This document shows, in pieces, positions 18,052 to 26,784 of a DNA stretch of 64,000 nt. The notes under the pieces are model-generated. The model was not told the origin of the DNA. It made no database searches and saw only the letters and a list, made by a program, of their open reading frames with translations. The stretch is from Flavobacteriaceae bacterium (lineage in GTDB: Bacteria > Bacteroidota > Bacteroidia > Flavobacteriales > Flavobacteriaceae). The stretch is from the NCBI GenBank assembly GCA_004762155.1, contig SIHP01000004.1, positions 265,147 to 329,146 of the forward strand, given 5' to 3'. A program made the position numbers and the translations under genes. The stretch's first letter is position 1. Each line of letters begins with the position of its first letter.

Positions 18052-18972
18052 ATGATTGATTTATCTTTAACAGCACTCCAAGATTTACCAATGCTTGCTG
18101 CTTTTGAAATAAGCAGACTTAATGAGGAAAATCCATATTGGCATGATATTTTTATATTAAAGAAAAAAAAGAGAAAGTATATTTTAAAACTTTACAATGC
18201 AGGTAATTCAAAAGAACGCGTAGAATTTGAGTTAAACTGTATTAAAAAACTTCAGAAATTAAATTTTAAAATTCCCAATTTAGCTAACATACTCTTTGAT
18301 GAGCAGTTTATAATAGAACAAGAAAGAAAACGTGTTTTTGTCATTTTTGAATTTGTTAAAGGAAAGAATCCTGTAAATAATTTACAAGCATATACAACAC
18401 TAGGAAAAACGATAGGTAAGTTGCATAATGTTTCTTCGGATAAATTGCCAAATACGTCCTTTAAATATTCCGATCCCTTATTAGATATAGACACTTGTTC
18501 TCAAAAAGCCATTGATGTTTTTAGTTTTTATGGTTTAGAAACTTCAATTGTAAATAAAACAGTTACTGAATTTAAAGAAATGATTTTAAGCTTAGATACT
18601 TTAGAAGATATTGGTTTTATTCATGGGGATATTCATCCTTCTAATTGTATTATAACTCCAAATAAAGAAATTTTTTTAGTAGATTTTGATACTTGTGGAA
18701 AAACTTGGAAATACTATGAATTGGGTGTGTTTTTATATAATTTAGTTTGGGAACCACATTATAGACATTTATCAATGGGAATTTGGTCTAAAGTTTTAAA
18801 AGGTTATACTTCTGAAAGAAAATTAAAAAAATCTGATCATAAAAAAATACATTTATTTATGTTGTTACGTTTTTTTGAGGTTTTTAATTATAGCGATGTT
18901 AAATCGTCAGAAGAATTTACTAAATATCATTATAATTTTTTAAAAGGTTGGGTTGATCATTTAAATATTTAA
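18052..18972 (+). CDS. APH/choline-kinase-family phosphotransferase
   Basis: Protein of 306 aa with the aminoglycoside phosphotransferase fold. The catalytic loop is HGDIHPSN (His191, Asp193, Asn198) and the metal-binding motif is DFD (211-213). The N-lobe Lys is in KYILKLYNAG and the Brenner-type Glu near ERVEFELN. The family includes antibiotic kinases and small-molecule kinases. As last gene of the RibA operon it may phosphorylate a pathway product, or modify it for self-protection; both are inference. Three bases separate it from the previous stop. The decayed TIM-barrel gene begins only four bases after its stop. Confidence 0.85.
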   Translation: MIDLSLTALQDLPMLAAFEISRLNEENPYWHDIFILKKKKRKYILKLYNAGNSKERVEFELNCIKKLQKLNFKIPNLANILFDEQFIIEQERKRVFVIFEFVKGKNPVNNLQAYTTLGKTIGKLHNVSSDKLPNTSFKYSDPLLDIDTCSQKAIDVFSFYGLETSIVNKTVTEFKEMILSLDTLEDIGFIHGDIHPSNCIITPNKEIFLVDFDTCGKTWKYYELGVFLYNLVWEPHYRHLSMGIWSKVLKGYTSERKLKKSDHKKIHLFMLLRFFEVFNYSDVKSSEEFTKYHYNFLKGWVDHLNI

Positions 18973-18975
18973 TTA

Positions 18976-19641
18976 CTAGGCATTTTTCCAAGCAGTTCTT
19001 AAAAAAGTTAAATCGCTTTTCATTTTAGCAAAAGCTTCTTTTTGATCCATTGTTATTTTTTTGGCTCCTTTTTCAGCTCCACCCAAATCATATTCTACAT
19101 GAAGTGAAATAGGTACATTAATTTTATACTTTTTAAGAATAGAGAAATAACGTTTAAAGTTAATCATATCTTCTCCTAAAGAAACATTAATTGGTATCAT
19201 TTTCTATTTACAACGCACTTTTTAAAATCTTTTATATTTCTATCTTCGGGATATTTTAACCAATCAGTTTTATAAATACTAAAACCCAATTCACTTTCAG
19301 TTTCCAATACTGATTTTTGTACGTTATCATTTTTGGAGGTAAGCCAAAACTATTCATAGCTTCAATTGCTTTTAGCATTTTAGGTAAAACATGTCTTTTT
19401 TCTCTTAATAGTTAAATCTAATTCATTAAAATCAATATTTGCTGTTTGTTCAGCCATATCAGAATAATTTAAAAACTGTAAATGCTTGGAGAATAAATGA
19501 ACATCAATTTCATCTTTATTTACTGAAACAGCTTTGTTGTAAAAGGTTTTGAAAAGAGATAAACGGAATTGCAACAAGTGCAGTAGTAGAAAATTTTGTG
19601 AATTGCTTTTAGATAATTTTATCTTGTTGTTTGTTACTCAT
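18976..19641 (-). pseudogene. Decayed duplicate of the TIM-barrel gene at 9091-10062
   Basis: The C-terminal 70 residues (18976-19200) and N-terminal 55 residues (about 19400-19577) are nearly identical to the intact copy. The middle is missing: about 260 bases present at roughly 9350-9610 of the intact gene have no counterpart, and further small deletions, frameshifts and stops follow near 19330 and 19390. The Tat signal region is frameshifted as well. The start region (ATG at 19641) and upstream promoter palindrome are still recognisable. Only the gene and its promoter are duplicated; the flanks differ. It ends four bases from the kinase gene. Confidence 0.85.
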
Positions 19642-19648
19642 AAAAAAT

Positions 19649-19686
19649 ATTTGGAATAGTTCTTTCAACGAACTATTCCAAATATA
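19649..19686 (-). promoter_or_regulatory. Promoter palindrome of the pseudogene copy
   Basis: ATTTGGAATAGTTC and GAACTATTCCAAAT are perfect 14-base arms around a seven-base centre (19649-19683), overlapping a -7 element TATATTTG on the minus strand (19679-19686). Compared with the intact copy (10071-10106), a change in one arm is matched in the other (A-T pair to G-C pair), and the inner pairs differ but still pair. Confidence 0.6.
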
Positions 19687-19782
19687 ATTAATATCTTATT
19701 TAAGATCGCTGAATAAAGTAGATGTGTAAAAACTTTTAAAACAATGTTTTAAGTCCTGTTTTTATTTACCTATTAATATTTT

Positions 19783-19986
19783 TTAAGCCCAACGCATACA
19801 TTTTCTATAATAGGTTCCATTGCTTTTTCTTACCCATTTATATTCTAAACAAGCTCTTGCTTCTTCTTGTAAATTAAAATTTTGAATTTCAATATTCTCA
19901 AATCCTTTTTCTGATAGTGTTTTGTTAAATTCTTCAATTATTTCTTCTAGTTTGCTGTTTAAACTTTCTTTTGTAGATTCTTTCAT
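19783..19986 (-). CDS. Small hypothetical protein, end of envelope operon
   Basis: Protein of 67 aa, N-terminal half acidic and helical (ESLNSKLEEIIEEFNKTL), C-terminal half ACLEYKWVRKSNGTYYRKCMRWA with aromatic, basic and two Cys residues. No signal peptide, no family recognised. It begins three bases after the stop of the lipoprotein gene and is read in the same direction, which is the main reason to accept it as a gene. Confidence 0.55.
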   Translation of the reverse strand: MKESTKESLNSKLEEIIEEFNKTLSEKGFENIEIQNFNLQEEARACLEYKWVRKSNGTYYRKCMRWA

Positions 19987-19989
19987 AAT

Positions 19990-20727
19990 TTATTGTTTTT
20001 CATTTACATATACATCTATAATATCAGAGATTCCAATTGGATTTTCATCATCATCTAAAACTTCAACAGTTAGGTTAATATATTGGTCAGGATCAATAGT
20101 TCCTGGAGAATATATTGTACTTACTTTACTTTGGCTATTTGACGTAAGGCTTTGTGACCTAAATGAACCATTTACAGGTGTTCCATCAGAAAAAGTATCA
20201 GTAAATCTAACTTTTACTCCGCTAGAAACACCACCATAGTTTTCATTTGATAGCACAGCTTCTAATGTAATTTCAGAATCAAAATTATTATAAACCGAAA
20301 AAGCACTACTTGATATTGAAATAGAAGAAGGTTCAGAATTAATTGATGTTAAGTTTTCATAATAGAAATACTTATCTACTTCAAAGGTTAAATTATAATC
20401 TGTATTTACAGATGAACTTACCAAGTTAACTTCGGCAAATATTTCACCTTCTAAGTTTTCTTTTGGTATTAGTTCAATTTCATTGTCTTGAGATTCGAGA
20501 AAAACACCATTATCTGTCTCAATTTTCAAACTAATTAATTCAATATTAGATTCTTCATTAAAGAAAACTTTAATACTTGTAACATCAGATCCGTTCGCAA
20601 TTAATTCAGTTTTAGAAAATTCAATATTTTTAATCAAATCCGTTTCAGAAACTTCTTGTTCACAAGAGAATAATATAGTTAATGCAACGAGTAAAACTAT
20701 TTTTTTTAAGTAATTAATTGTTATCAT
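19990..20727 (-). CDS. Lipoprotein with Ig-like repeats
   Basis: Lipoprotein of 245 aa (VALTILFSCEQ, Cys 22). The body is beta-rich with an invasin-like pattern: LIANGSDVTSIKVFF in the first half resembles the ELxADGxSxTxIxVxV start of bacterial Ig-like (Big1) domains, and a second similar unit begins around SSSAFSVYNNFDSEITLEAVL. Its start overlaps the stop of the upstream 568 aa gene by four bases, indicating coupled translation. Likely surface-exposed; ligand unknown. Confidence 0.75.
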   Translation of the reverse strand: MITINYLKKIVLLVALTILFSCEQEVSETDLIKNIEFSKTELIANGSDVTSIKVFFNEESNIELISLKIETDNGVFLESQDNEIELIPKENLEGEIFAEVNLVSSSVNTDYNLTFEVDKYFYYENLTSINSEPSSISISSSAFSVYNNFDSEITLEAVLSNENYGGVSSGVKVRFTDTFSDGTPVNGSFRSQSLTSNSQSKVSTIYSPGTIDPDQYINLTVEVLDDDENPIGISDIIDVYVNEKQ

Positions 20728-22430
20728 ATTCCTACAAGTTTTGAAGCAACTTTTCCTAATTCACTAAAGATTCCAAAATCTAGAGTTAAATTTATAAATG
20801 TTGCAGGTTCTATATTTTTTGTATCTATTAGTGGATTTCTGTCTTCTTCTCTTAAAAGAATTAATCCAGCTCCCAATCTAATTTGATCGGAAATTCTGTA
20901 GTTTAGTCCAACAGCAGGAGAGAAGCCATTATAAAAATCAGAAAAACCGCCTTCATTAATGCTTCCAACTGTTACCCCTAAAGAAATTGAAGTACGCAAC
21001 CAAAAGCGATTTCTTGTAGCTTCTGGTACATCACTTAGCTTAATATTTTTATCTATTCCACCACCAAAATGAAAGTTTACACCAACATAAGGTCTTGGAA
21101 TATATTTAGTGGTACCATCATTTTGAAAGGCAATAATGTTTATCAAACCAAAATCAGGAACAATTTGTTGTCCGTTTTTAGTTTTTACTTCTGTTCCTGA
21201 AGTTCTTGCACTAATTAATTGCGCAAAAGTAAAATCTGGAGTTAATTTTTTGAATGCGTTTTTATATAAAGAATCAAGAGCTTCTTTATTAGATTTTAAA
21301 CGATTGCATATAGGCTTAAACGAGTTTTCTAAAAAAGTAGCTACAAATTCAGAATCACTGATAGATTTTAATTGTTTAATTTGTTGTGCTAGACTATCTA
21401 ATAATTTTACGCTTTTATCAATATTAACCTTTTTCTTAATAATGTTATTAGAGTCTTTCTTTTTTAAGCTGTTATTATCACCTAAAACTTTGGTTCCATT
21501 TAAAACTTTATTTAATGTTTCTTTTTCTGTAAAGTCTAATAAATAGGAATGTAGTAAACTATTCATTCTATTCTGATGAATTAATTTACCCAAATCTTGG
21601 ATTTCTTTTAATACTAATGGCTTTACATCTTTTAGGTTTACTAACATCTTGTTAGCATTTCTTACCGCATCAATTAAGTAATTATTTGAATCTTTATCTT
21701 TAAATTCTTCCCAAGTAGCAATCTTTATAAAGCCAATACTAGAAGGTGTTACAACATAATCTCTTGATTTATTTAATCTGTTTTCAGAAGAAACGTTTAA
21801 GTTGTTTTTTTCTAATCCTAGAACATTGTTTTGGTAAAAACTGGCTATTTCTTTGTCTTCTTTTTTTTCTAAGCCCATAATACCTATTTGTAAAAATAAA
21901 TTCAGTTCTTTTTTAGATAAATTTTTAGAAAAAACAAACTCATAGGTTTTATTAGGTGTTAAACCAGAAATTATGGCTTCATAAGTATGAATTCCAGTAT
22001 TTTTTAGTTGAAGGATATAAAGTGGTTTTATACTATCATTTTTTATTTTAATTTGCTTAGCGATTGAATCAATACTTTTTTTAGCAATTGCTATTTCATT
22101 TTCGAGGCCTTTATTTTTTATACTATCCTGTGAAAATAGGCTTACTAGTTTATCATATTTATTTATTCGTCTTTTTAACTTAGGATTACGTAAATACCGT
22201 TTTCCTTTTTTTGTTTTTATGGCTATTACATCTACAAAATCATTTAGAATGTTTTTTGTACTGGTTACTTCAAGTTTAATAGTTTTATCAAAAGGAATAG
22301 TTCCAGGAACCATCGTTTTTTTATCTAAATCAATTTTTATAGTAGTAATATCACTTTGTGCCGCAATCTTAGAGTTTATTGCTATCAAAATAATAAACAC
22401 TATAAATAGTTCTTTTTTTAGTTTTATCAT
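20724..22430 (-). CDS. Exported protein with a C-terminal outer-membrane-like barrel region
   Basis: Protein of 568 aa with a classical signal peptide (ELFIVFIILIAINSKIAAQ). Residues 80-400 are rich in charged helical segments (possible coiled coils: RLKSNKEALDSLYKNAFKKL). The last 150 residues (YVGVNFHFGGGID, FWLRTSISLGVTVGS, GFSPAVGLNYRISDQIRLGAGLILL, TFINLTLDFGIFSELG) have the alternating pattern of beta-barrel strands. I do not recognise a family. First gene of a three-gene operon with the Ig-like lipoprotein and the small protein; likely an outer-membrane assembly of unknown purpose. Confidence 0.7.
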   Translation of the reverse strand: MIKLKKELFIVFIILIAINSKIAAQSDITTIKIDLDKKTMVPGTIPFDKTIKLEVTSTKNILNDFVDVIAIKTKKGKRYLRNPKLKRRINKYDKLVSLFSQDSIKNKGLENEIAIAKKSIDSIAKQIKIKNDSIKPLYILQLKNTGIHTYEAIISGLTPNKTYEFVFSKNLSKKELNLFLQIGIMGLEKKEDKEIASFYQNNVLGLEKNNLNVSSENRLNKSRDYVVTPSSIGFIKIATWEEFKDKDSNNYLIDAVRNANKMLVNLKDVKPLVLKEIQDLGKLIHQNRMNSLLHSYLLDFTEKETLNKVLNGTKVLGDNNSLKKKDSNNIIKKKVNIDKSVKLLDSLAQQIKQLKSISDSEFVATFLENSFKPICNRLKSNKEALDSLYKNAFKKLTPDFTFAQLISARTSGTEVKTKNGQQIVPDFGLINIIAFQNDGTTKYIPRPYVGVNFHFGGGIDKNIKLSDVPEATRNRFWLRTSISLGVTVGSINEGGFSDFYNGFSPAVGLNYRISDQIRLGAGLILLREEDRNPLIDTKNIEPATFINLTLDFGIFSELGKVASKLVGI

Positions 22431-22534
22431 ATTCGATTGGTTAGTAGTTTATAGTTTATTGCAATTTAATAGTATTCTTTTTTACTTTTATACCTACTTA
22501 TAGGTACTTTTTTATTTTTTTGGGAACTAAATTG

Positions 22535-24793
22535 TTAATTTTCACGAAATAGTTTTAACAAAACTGGCAAAAAAATAAGATCAGAAATTAAAGCAGCACA
22601 AACTGTAACCGCACATAAAAAACCAAAATCACTTACAGATTTTACACCACTAAAACAAAGTACTAAAAATCCAAAAGTTAATATTAAAGTGGTTGATATT
22701 AAGGCTCTTCCTGTATATAAAGTCACTTCATTAGCACTTTGTAATGAATTCTTTGTAGCATTATTCTTTTTATAATTATAAATAAAATGAATGGTGTCAT
22801 CCATCGATATTCCTAACATTATAGGTGCAATCATAGCACTTGAAACATCTAAAGGAATTTTAAAAACAACCATTACAATTGCTAAAATTGCTAACGGCAG
22901 TAAATTAGGAACTAAAGCAATAAAGGCAGTTTTTATGTTTTTAATAAAAAAAAACAACACCAAAAAAGATACTAAAAAAGCCATAGAAAATGATCTGAAT
23001 TGCGTTTGCAAAATAAACGTATTCAACTTGGCGTAGATATATGAAAAACCTTGGATATTTAATTTATAATCAGAAGTATTAAAACTGGTATTAAAATCTT
23101 TTTTAATTGTTTCTAATAAATATTCTAGCTCTTTTGTTTTTAGTTCTTTAATATTTATTGAAATTCCTAAACTTGAAAAATCATCAGAAAATAAAGAGAA
23201 AAAACTATTGGATTCTTCTTTTGTCTTTAAAAACTGATCACTTATATTTTTAAAGACTTTTGTAGAAGAAGATAAAAAAGGTGCTCTTTTTTGTAAAAAT
23301 GATTTTATATTAAGCAACGAAACTGGTGATGAAATCAATTCATTATCACTTAATTTATTTTGAAAAGCTTCTAACTGATTAAAGATAGTGTTGGTTAATA
23401 ACGATTCTTTATTTTTTGAGACAATGTTTAATTGTAATCGAGTACTTCCATGCAACGTATTTTCAATGGTATGTAAATCGTTTTTTACTTTGCCATCTCC
23501 TAATAAATTCAGCGCATCTGTATTTACTTCAATTTTTGTAATGGCATAAATTCCAGCGATAAATATAAGTATAGCAAACAATAGAATTTGTTTTGTAAAT
23601 CTAGTTGTTATGGAATTTAGTTTATAAAGTATGGGTTGAAGATTTATTTCTTTAAAAAATGTAAATAAAGTATTCTTAAAAACACTTTTTGGATTTTTAA
23701 AACTAAAAGTGATTGCTATAATAATATAGACTAATACAAACGAAACCAATAAACCAACACTTGCAAAAATCCCCATGGATTTAAAAGCAGGTAATGGCGA
23801 TAAATACAACGCGAAATATCCAATTAATGTGGTAATTGTAGTATAAAAACAAGGTTTTAAGCTCTTTTTTAATGCATTGCAAATTTGTTTTTCTTTAGTT
23901 TCATTCGGATGCTTTTTTACATATTTATTAAATATGGTAATGATATGAACAGCATCACTTAAACAATACACCATAAGTACAGTAGGAATCAGCATTAAAA
24001 TTAAATTCAATTTGTATCCTAAAAAACTAATGAATCCGAATAAAAATGAAATAGGAATAATAACTGATAATAAGGCTGCAATAATATATAAAGGTTTCGA
24101 TAACAAAAACAAAAGCATAATTAAAATAACCAGTATGGTAAGTACTGCAAAAAAAATAGTTTCATTATATACCGTTTTATTATAGGCTTCATTTAAAATT
24201 GGAGCACCAGAAATTGCTGCTTTGTTGTTGGTTTTTTGATTAATAATAGTGGTGATAGTTTCCACAGCTTTCGCCCTTATTTTTTCGATTTCTGTAGTTG
24301 GTTTTAATTGCGCATAAAAAAGTAAACTTTTGCCTTTGTTGGTAATTAATTGTTCCTTTATAATTGGCATTTTATTTAATAAACTTTCCGTTCCTTCTTT
24401 GGCTCTAGTTGGATTATATATAGAGCGATACGTAATTTTTTTATTAAAATAATTAGGATATTTGGCATTTGCCAAACTAAAAGAAGCATTTACAAAAGGT
24501 AAAGAATCAATGCTTTTATGAAGCGTATGTAGGATATTTATGTTTTTTTCTAACAAACCATCCTCTACAGGAATTAAAGCGATAATTATTTCATCTGATC
24601 CTTGGGTTTCTTGAAAATGAATATATTCTTTATAATCTGGATTATCATCTAAAAACCAAATAGAAAGTGAATTATCAACACTTAAGTTTTTAACTGTGTA
24701 AAAAGATGCTAATACCGTAATAATTGCTAAAAATGCAATATAAAACCATTTTTTACTGATAACAGATTTTATAATTGATTCAAATAATTTCAT
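22535..24793 (-). CDS. MMPL/RND-family lipid exporter
   Basis: Inner-membrane transporter of 752 aa with the RND layout: one N-terminal helix, a large periplasmic loop (about 35-210), a five- to six-helix bundle with SDAVHIITIF-type motif (about 270-285), a second helix, a second periplasmic loop and a matching C-terminal bundle with MLGISMDDTIHFIYNY. The sterol-sensing-like MMPL family exports lipids and polyketides. It is the last gene of the type III PKS cluster, two bases after the methyltransferase gene, so it probably exports the cluster's lipid product; related exporters occur in aryl polyene and flexirubin clusters. Confidence 0.85.
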   Translation of the reverse strand: MKLFESIIKSVISKKWFYIAFLAIITVLASFYTVKNLSVDNSLSIWFLDDNPDYKEYIHFQETQGSDEIIIALIPVEDGLLEKNINILHTLHKSIDSLPFVNASFSLANAKYPNYFNKKITYRSIYNPTRAKEGTESLLNKMPIIKEQLITNKGKSLLFYAQLKPTTEIEKIRAKAVETITTIINQKTNNKAAISGAPILNEAYNKTVYNETIFFAVLTILVILIMLLFLLSKPLYIIAALLSVIIPISFLFGFISFLGYKLNLILMLIPTVLMVYCLSDAVHIITIFNKYVKKHPNETKEKQICNALKKSLKPCFYTTITTLIGYFALYLSPLPAFKSMGIFASVGLLVSFVLVYIIIAITFSFKNPKSVFKNTLFTFFKEINLQPILYKLNSITTRFTKQILLFAILIFIAGIYAITKIEVNTDALNLLGDGKVKNDLHTIENTLHGSTRLQLNIVSKNKESLLTNTIFNQLEAFQNKLSDNELISSPVSLLNIKSFLQKRAPFLSSSTKVFKNISDQFLKTKEESNSFFSLFSDDFSSLGISINIKELKTKELEYLLETIKKDFNTSFNTSDYKLNIQGFSYIYAKLNTFILQTQFRSFSMAFLVSFLVLFFFIKNIKTAFIALVPNLLPLAILAIVMVVFKIPLDVSSAMIAPIMLGISMDDTIHFIYNYKKNNATKNSLQSANEVTLYTGRALISTTLILTFGFLVLCFSGVKSVSDFGFLCAVTVCAALISDLIFLPVLLKLFREN

Positions 24794-24795
24794 GT

Positions 24796-25494
24796 TTATA
24801 GTTTGATAAATAATACATACCTAAATATCCATTTGTATTGAATAGTATAGGAGGTAAGTCCTGCTTTTTTTAGAATAGCTATAAGTTCTCGTTTGTTAAA
24901 AGAACGTGTAATTGCTTTTAATCCGTCTTCTTTAACCGTTTTATGAAATGGCATAAAAAAACCAAAAAAATTAAATAAAGTATAAGCTAATAAACTCCTA
25001 TATAGGTCACTAAAAATAATAGCATTGTTTATTTTAGGTGTTGATTTTTTTAAAAATAACACTAATTCATCATCTGTAAAATGGTACATAAAATGACTAC
25101 TTATTAAAATATCACAAGAAGGTAATTCAAAATCAGTATGTAAAATATCAGCTTTTAGGTAAGTGATATTTGTATTTGTGTTGCTTTTTTCTGAAGCATA
25201 TTTTAAAATATGTTCGTTTCCATCAATACCTATTAATATTACCTTTCTTTTATGTGTATTGCACCATTTTTCGATAGCTCTCAAATTATCACCACTACCA
25301 CAACCTAAATCTATAATTTTAATGGTTTTATTTGGATTTTTACGAAGTACTTTTTTAACTACATTACGTGTTCCTGTGATGTTTCCTAAAAAATAATTGA
25401 TAAAAGAAAGTCCTTTTAAAGTTTGATTAAGTTCTTGACCATTTAAACTTAAATCATCCATTTTTTCAGAAATGTGACTTCTTTCTTTTAACAT
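24796..25494 (-). CDS. SAM-dependent methyltransferase, PKS cluster copy 1
   Basis: Class I methyltransferase of 232 aa. Motif I is IIDLGCGSGDN, followed by the acidic loop end LIGIDGNEHILKYA and motif IV CDILISSHFMYHF. It is a paralogue of the enzyme at 29902-30612: both open with a MDD(L/F)..(N/T)G motif, share IIDLGCG and end with a WKW/YKWIFRY tail. Two related methyltransferases in one cluster suggest two methylations of the same product. The gene sits six bases after the membrane protein gene and two bases before the exporter. Confidence 0.85.
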   Translation of the reverse strand: MLKERSHISEKMDDLSLNGQELNQTLKGLSFINYFLGNITGTRNVVKKVLRKNPNKTIKIIDLGCGSGDNLRAIEKWCNTHKRKVILIGIDGNEHILKYASEKSNTNTNITYLKADILHTDFELPSCDILISSHFMYHFTDDELVLFLKKSTPKINNAIIFSDLYRSLLAYTLFNFFGFFMPFHKTVKEDGLKAITRSFNKRELIAILKKAGLTSYTIQYKWIFRYVLFIKL

Positions 25495-25500
25495 AAATAC

Positions 25501-25938
25501 CTAACTCGCTTGTTTTTTAAAAATGATGCTATATACTTTGTCAACCAATTTATTTCCTAACGGAAAGTATAGCGCAAAAAATAACGACATTCCTAAACTA
25601 AAATTACGAATGTTAAAAAATTGGTCTAATAAATTATCCGGATACGCATACGATGTTTGCATTGCATAACCACCAAATTCAAGCAAACACATGGCAATTA
25701 AACCGTATGCATATTGCATATGAAAAGGCAAACCACGTAATAATAAAGAAATAGGAACCATGTAAAAAATATAACAAGTAATTACTTGCCACCAATAGGT
25801 AAATCTTGCTATTTCTACAGTTGCGCCAAATTTATCCATGAGCATTCCCCAAATAAAATAAACAATTACATAAGTAATAATTAATTTCTTATCTACTGAA
25901 AATTTCGATTTTGCGTAATTTATAAATTCATTCATCAT
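25501..25938 (-). CDS. Small integral membrane protein of the PKS cluster
   Basis: Protein of 145 aa with four predicted membrane helices (about 20-38, 48-66, 75-92, 110-130) and charged ends. I do not recognise the family. It lies two bases after the phosphopantetheinyl transferase gene and six before a methyltransferase gene, so it belongs to the cluster; it could support membrane localisation or transport of the lipid. Confidence 0.7.
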   Translation of the reverse strand: MMNEFINYAKSKFSVDKKLIITYVIVYFIWGMLMDKFGATVEIARFTYWWQVITCYIFYMVPISLLLRGLPFHMQYAYGLIAMCLLEFGGYAMQTSYAYPDNLLDQFFNIRNFSLGMSLFFALYFPLGNKLVDKVYSIIFKKQAS

Positions 25939-25940
25939 TT

Positions 25941-26522
25941 TTAATTTAAAATTGAAAGAGCACCATAATTACCATGATGTGTTATTGAAAAAGGAATACT
26001 TAATAATTTGTTTTTTTGATACAATTGAGGAATTCCTGCAACTGTTTTTTTTATAGAAAGACTATGAACAGAAAGTTGTTTCATTTTTGAGACAGTAGTT
26101 TTTAATTGTTTATAGGCCGTATTTCGTTGATTTTGTGCGGAAACATCATCTAAATAAAAGCAAGTATTTATTACTTCTTTTTGTGAAGTATTTAAAACAG
26201 CTTCGGTATAAATGTAATGATCGTTTATTATTGATTTTGTTTGATATTGTTGCTCATTTATAACAACAAAACCAGTGGTATTCGTTGTTAAAGAGCAAAC
26301 ACTTTTTTTAGGTGCAAAAAAACGTTTTAAATGTTGTTGTACGTAAATTTTATAAGCACTTTCTTTCATACTCCATAAAAGCCATACCATTTTAAAAGGA
26401 CTTTCTGCATTCCATATAAGTTCCTGTTCTTTAGAAGTAAAAATCTTGTTTATAAAACCTTTTCGTTGCCAATTACTTTCTATAGAAGCATAATGTAAAT
26501 CAACAATATCATTACCTATCAT
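25941..26522 (-). CDS. 4'-phosphopantetheinyl transferase
   Basis: Transfers the phosphopantetheine arm from CoA to the Ser of an acyl carrier protein. 193 aa, short AcpS-like or half-Sfp size. The magnesium/CoA motifs are GNDIVDL (3-9, Asp5 and Asp8) and WSMKESAYK (50-58, Glu54). It overlaps the ACP gene by four bases, so the enzyme and its presumed substrate are translationally coupled, which makes a dedicated pairing likely. Confidence 0.88.
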   Translation of the reverse strand: MIGNDIVDLHYASIESNWQRKGFINKIFTSKEQELIWNAESPFKMVWLLWSMKESAYKIYVQQHLKRFFAPKKSVCSLTTNTTGFVVINEQQYQTKSIINDHYIYTEAVLNTSQKEVINTCFYLDDVSAQNQRNTAYKQLKTTVSKMKQLSVHSLSIKKTVAGIPQLYQKNKLLSIPFSITHHGNYGALSILN

Positions 26523-26773
26523 TTTTCAGATACTTTGGTTTTTATGATTTCAATAGCAGCTTTAACAGAAAGCATTTTTTCCATTGATTCGTTATCAATT
26601 TCAATATTAAATTCGTCTTCAACATCTAAAACAATATCTACTAAATTAGCAGAGTTTATTTTTAAATCAGTTACAAAATCTGTTTTTTCAGTTAAATTAT
26701 TAAAAGCTTTTTCATCTTGAACATAAGGCTTTACAATTTTTTTTAAAGTAGGGAGTAATGTTTCAGTTGTCAT
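26519..26773 (-). CDS. Acyl carrier protein of the PKS cluster
   Basis: ACP of 84 aa with the four-helix acidic pattern. The attachment site reads DLKINSANLVD in place of the usual DLGADSLDxVE, so Ser41 is the likely phosphopantetheine site but the canonical DSL is NSA. This deviation suggests a specialised carrier that is not interchangeable with the housekeeping AcpP, fitting the coupled transferase gene. Eleven bases separate it from the ketosynthase gene upstream. Confidence 0.88.
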   Translation of the reverse strand: MTTETLLPTLKKIVKPYVQDEKAFNNLTEKTDFVTDLKINSANLVDIVLDVEDEFNIEIDNESMEKMLSVKAAIEIIKTKVSEK

Positions 26774-26784
26774 TAGGTAGGTTG

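Noticed and set aside
21136..21546. 136-codon open frame antisense to the 568 aa exported protein
   Set aside because: Shadow frame; the minus-strand gene has a signal peptide and is coupled to its neighbours.
22495..22520. TACCT...AGGTA hairpin followed by T-run on the plus strand
   Set aside because: No plus-strand gene ends nearby and arms are only five bases, so a terminator cannot be supported.
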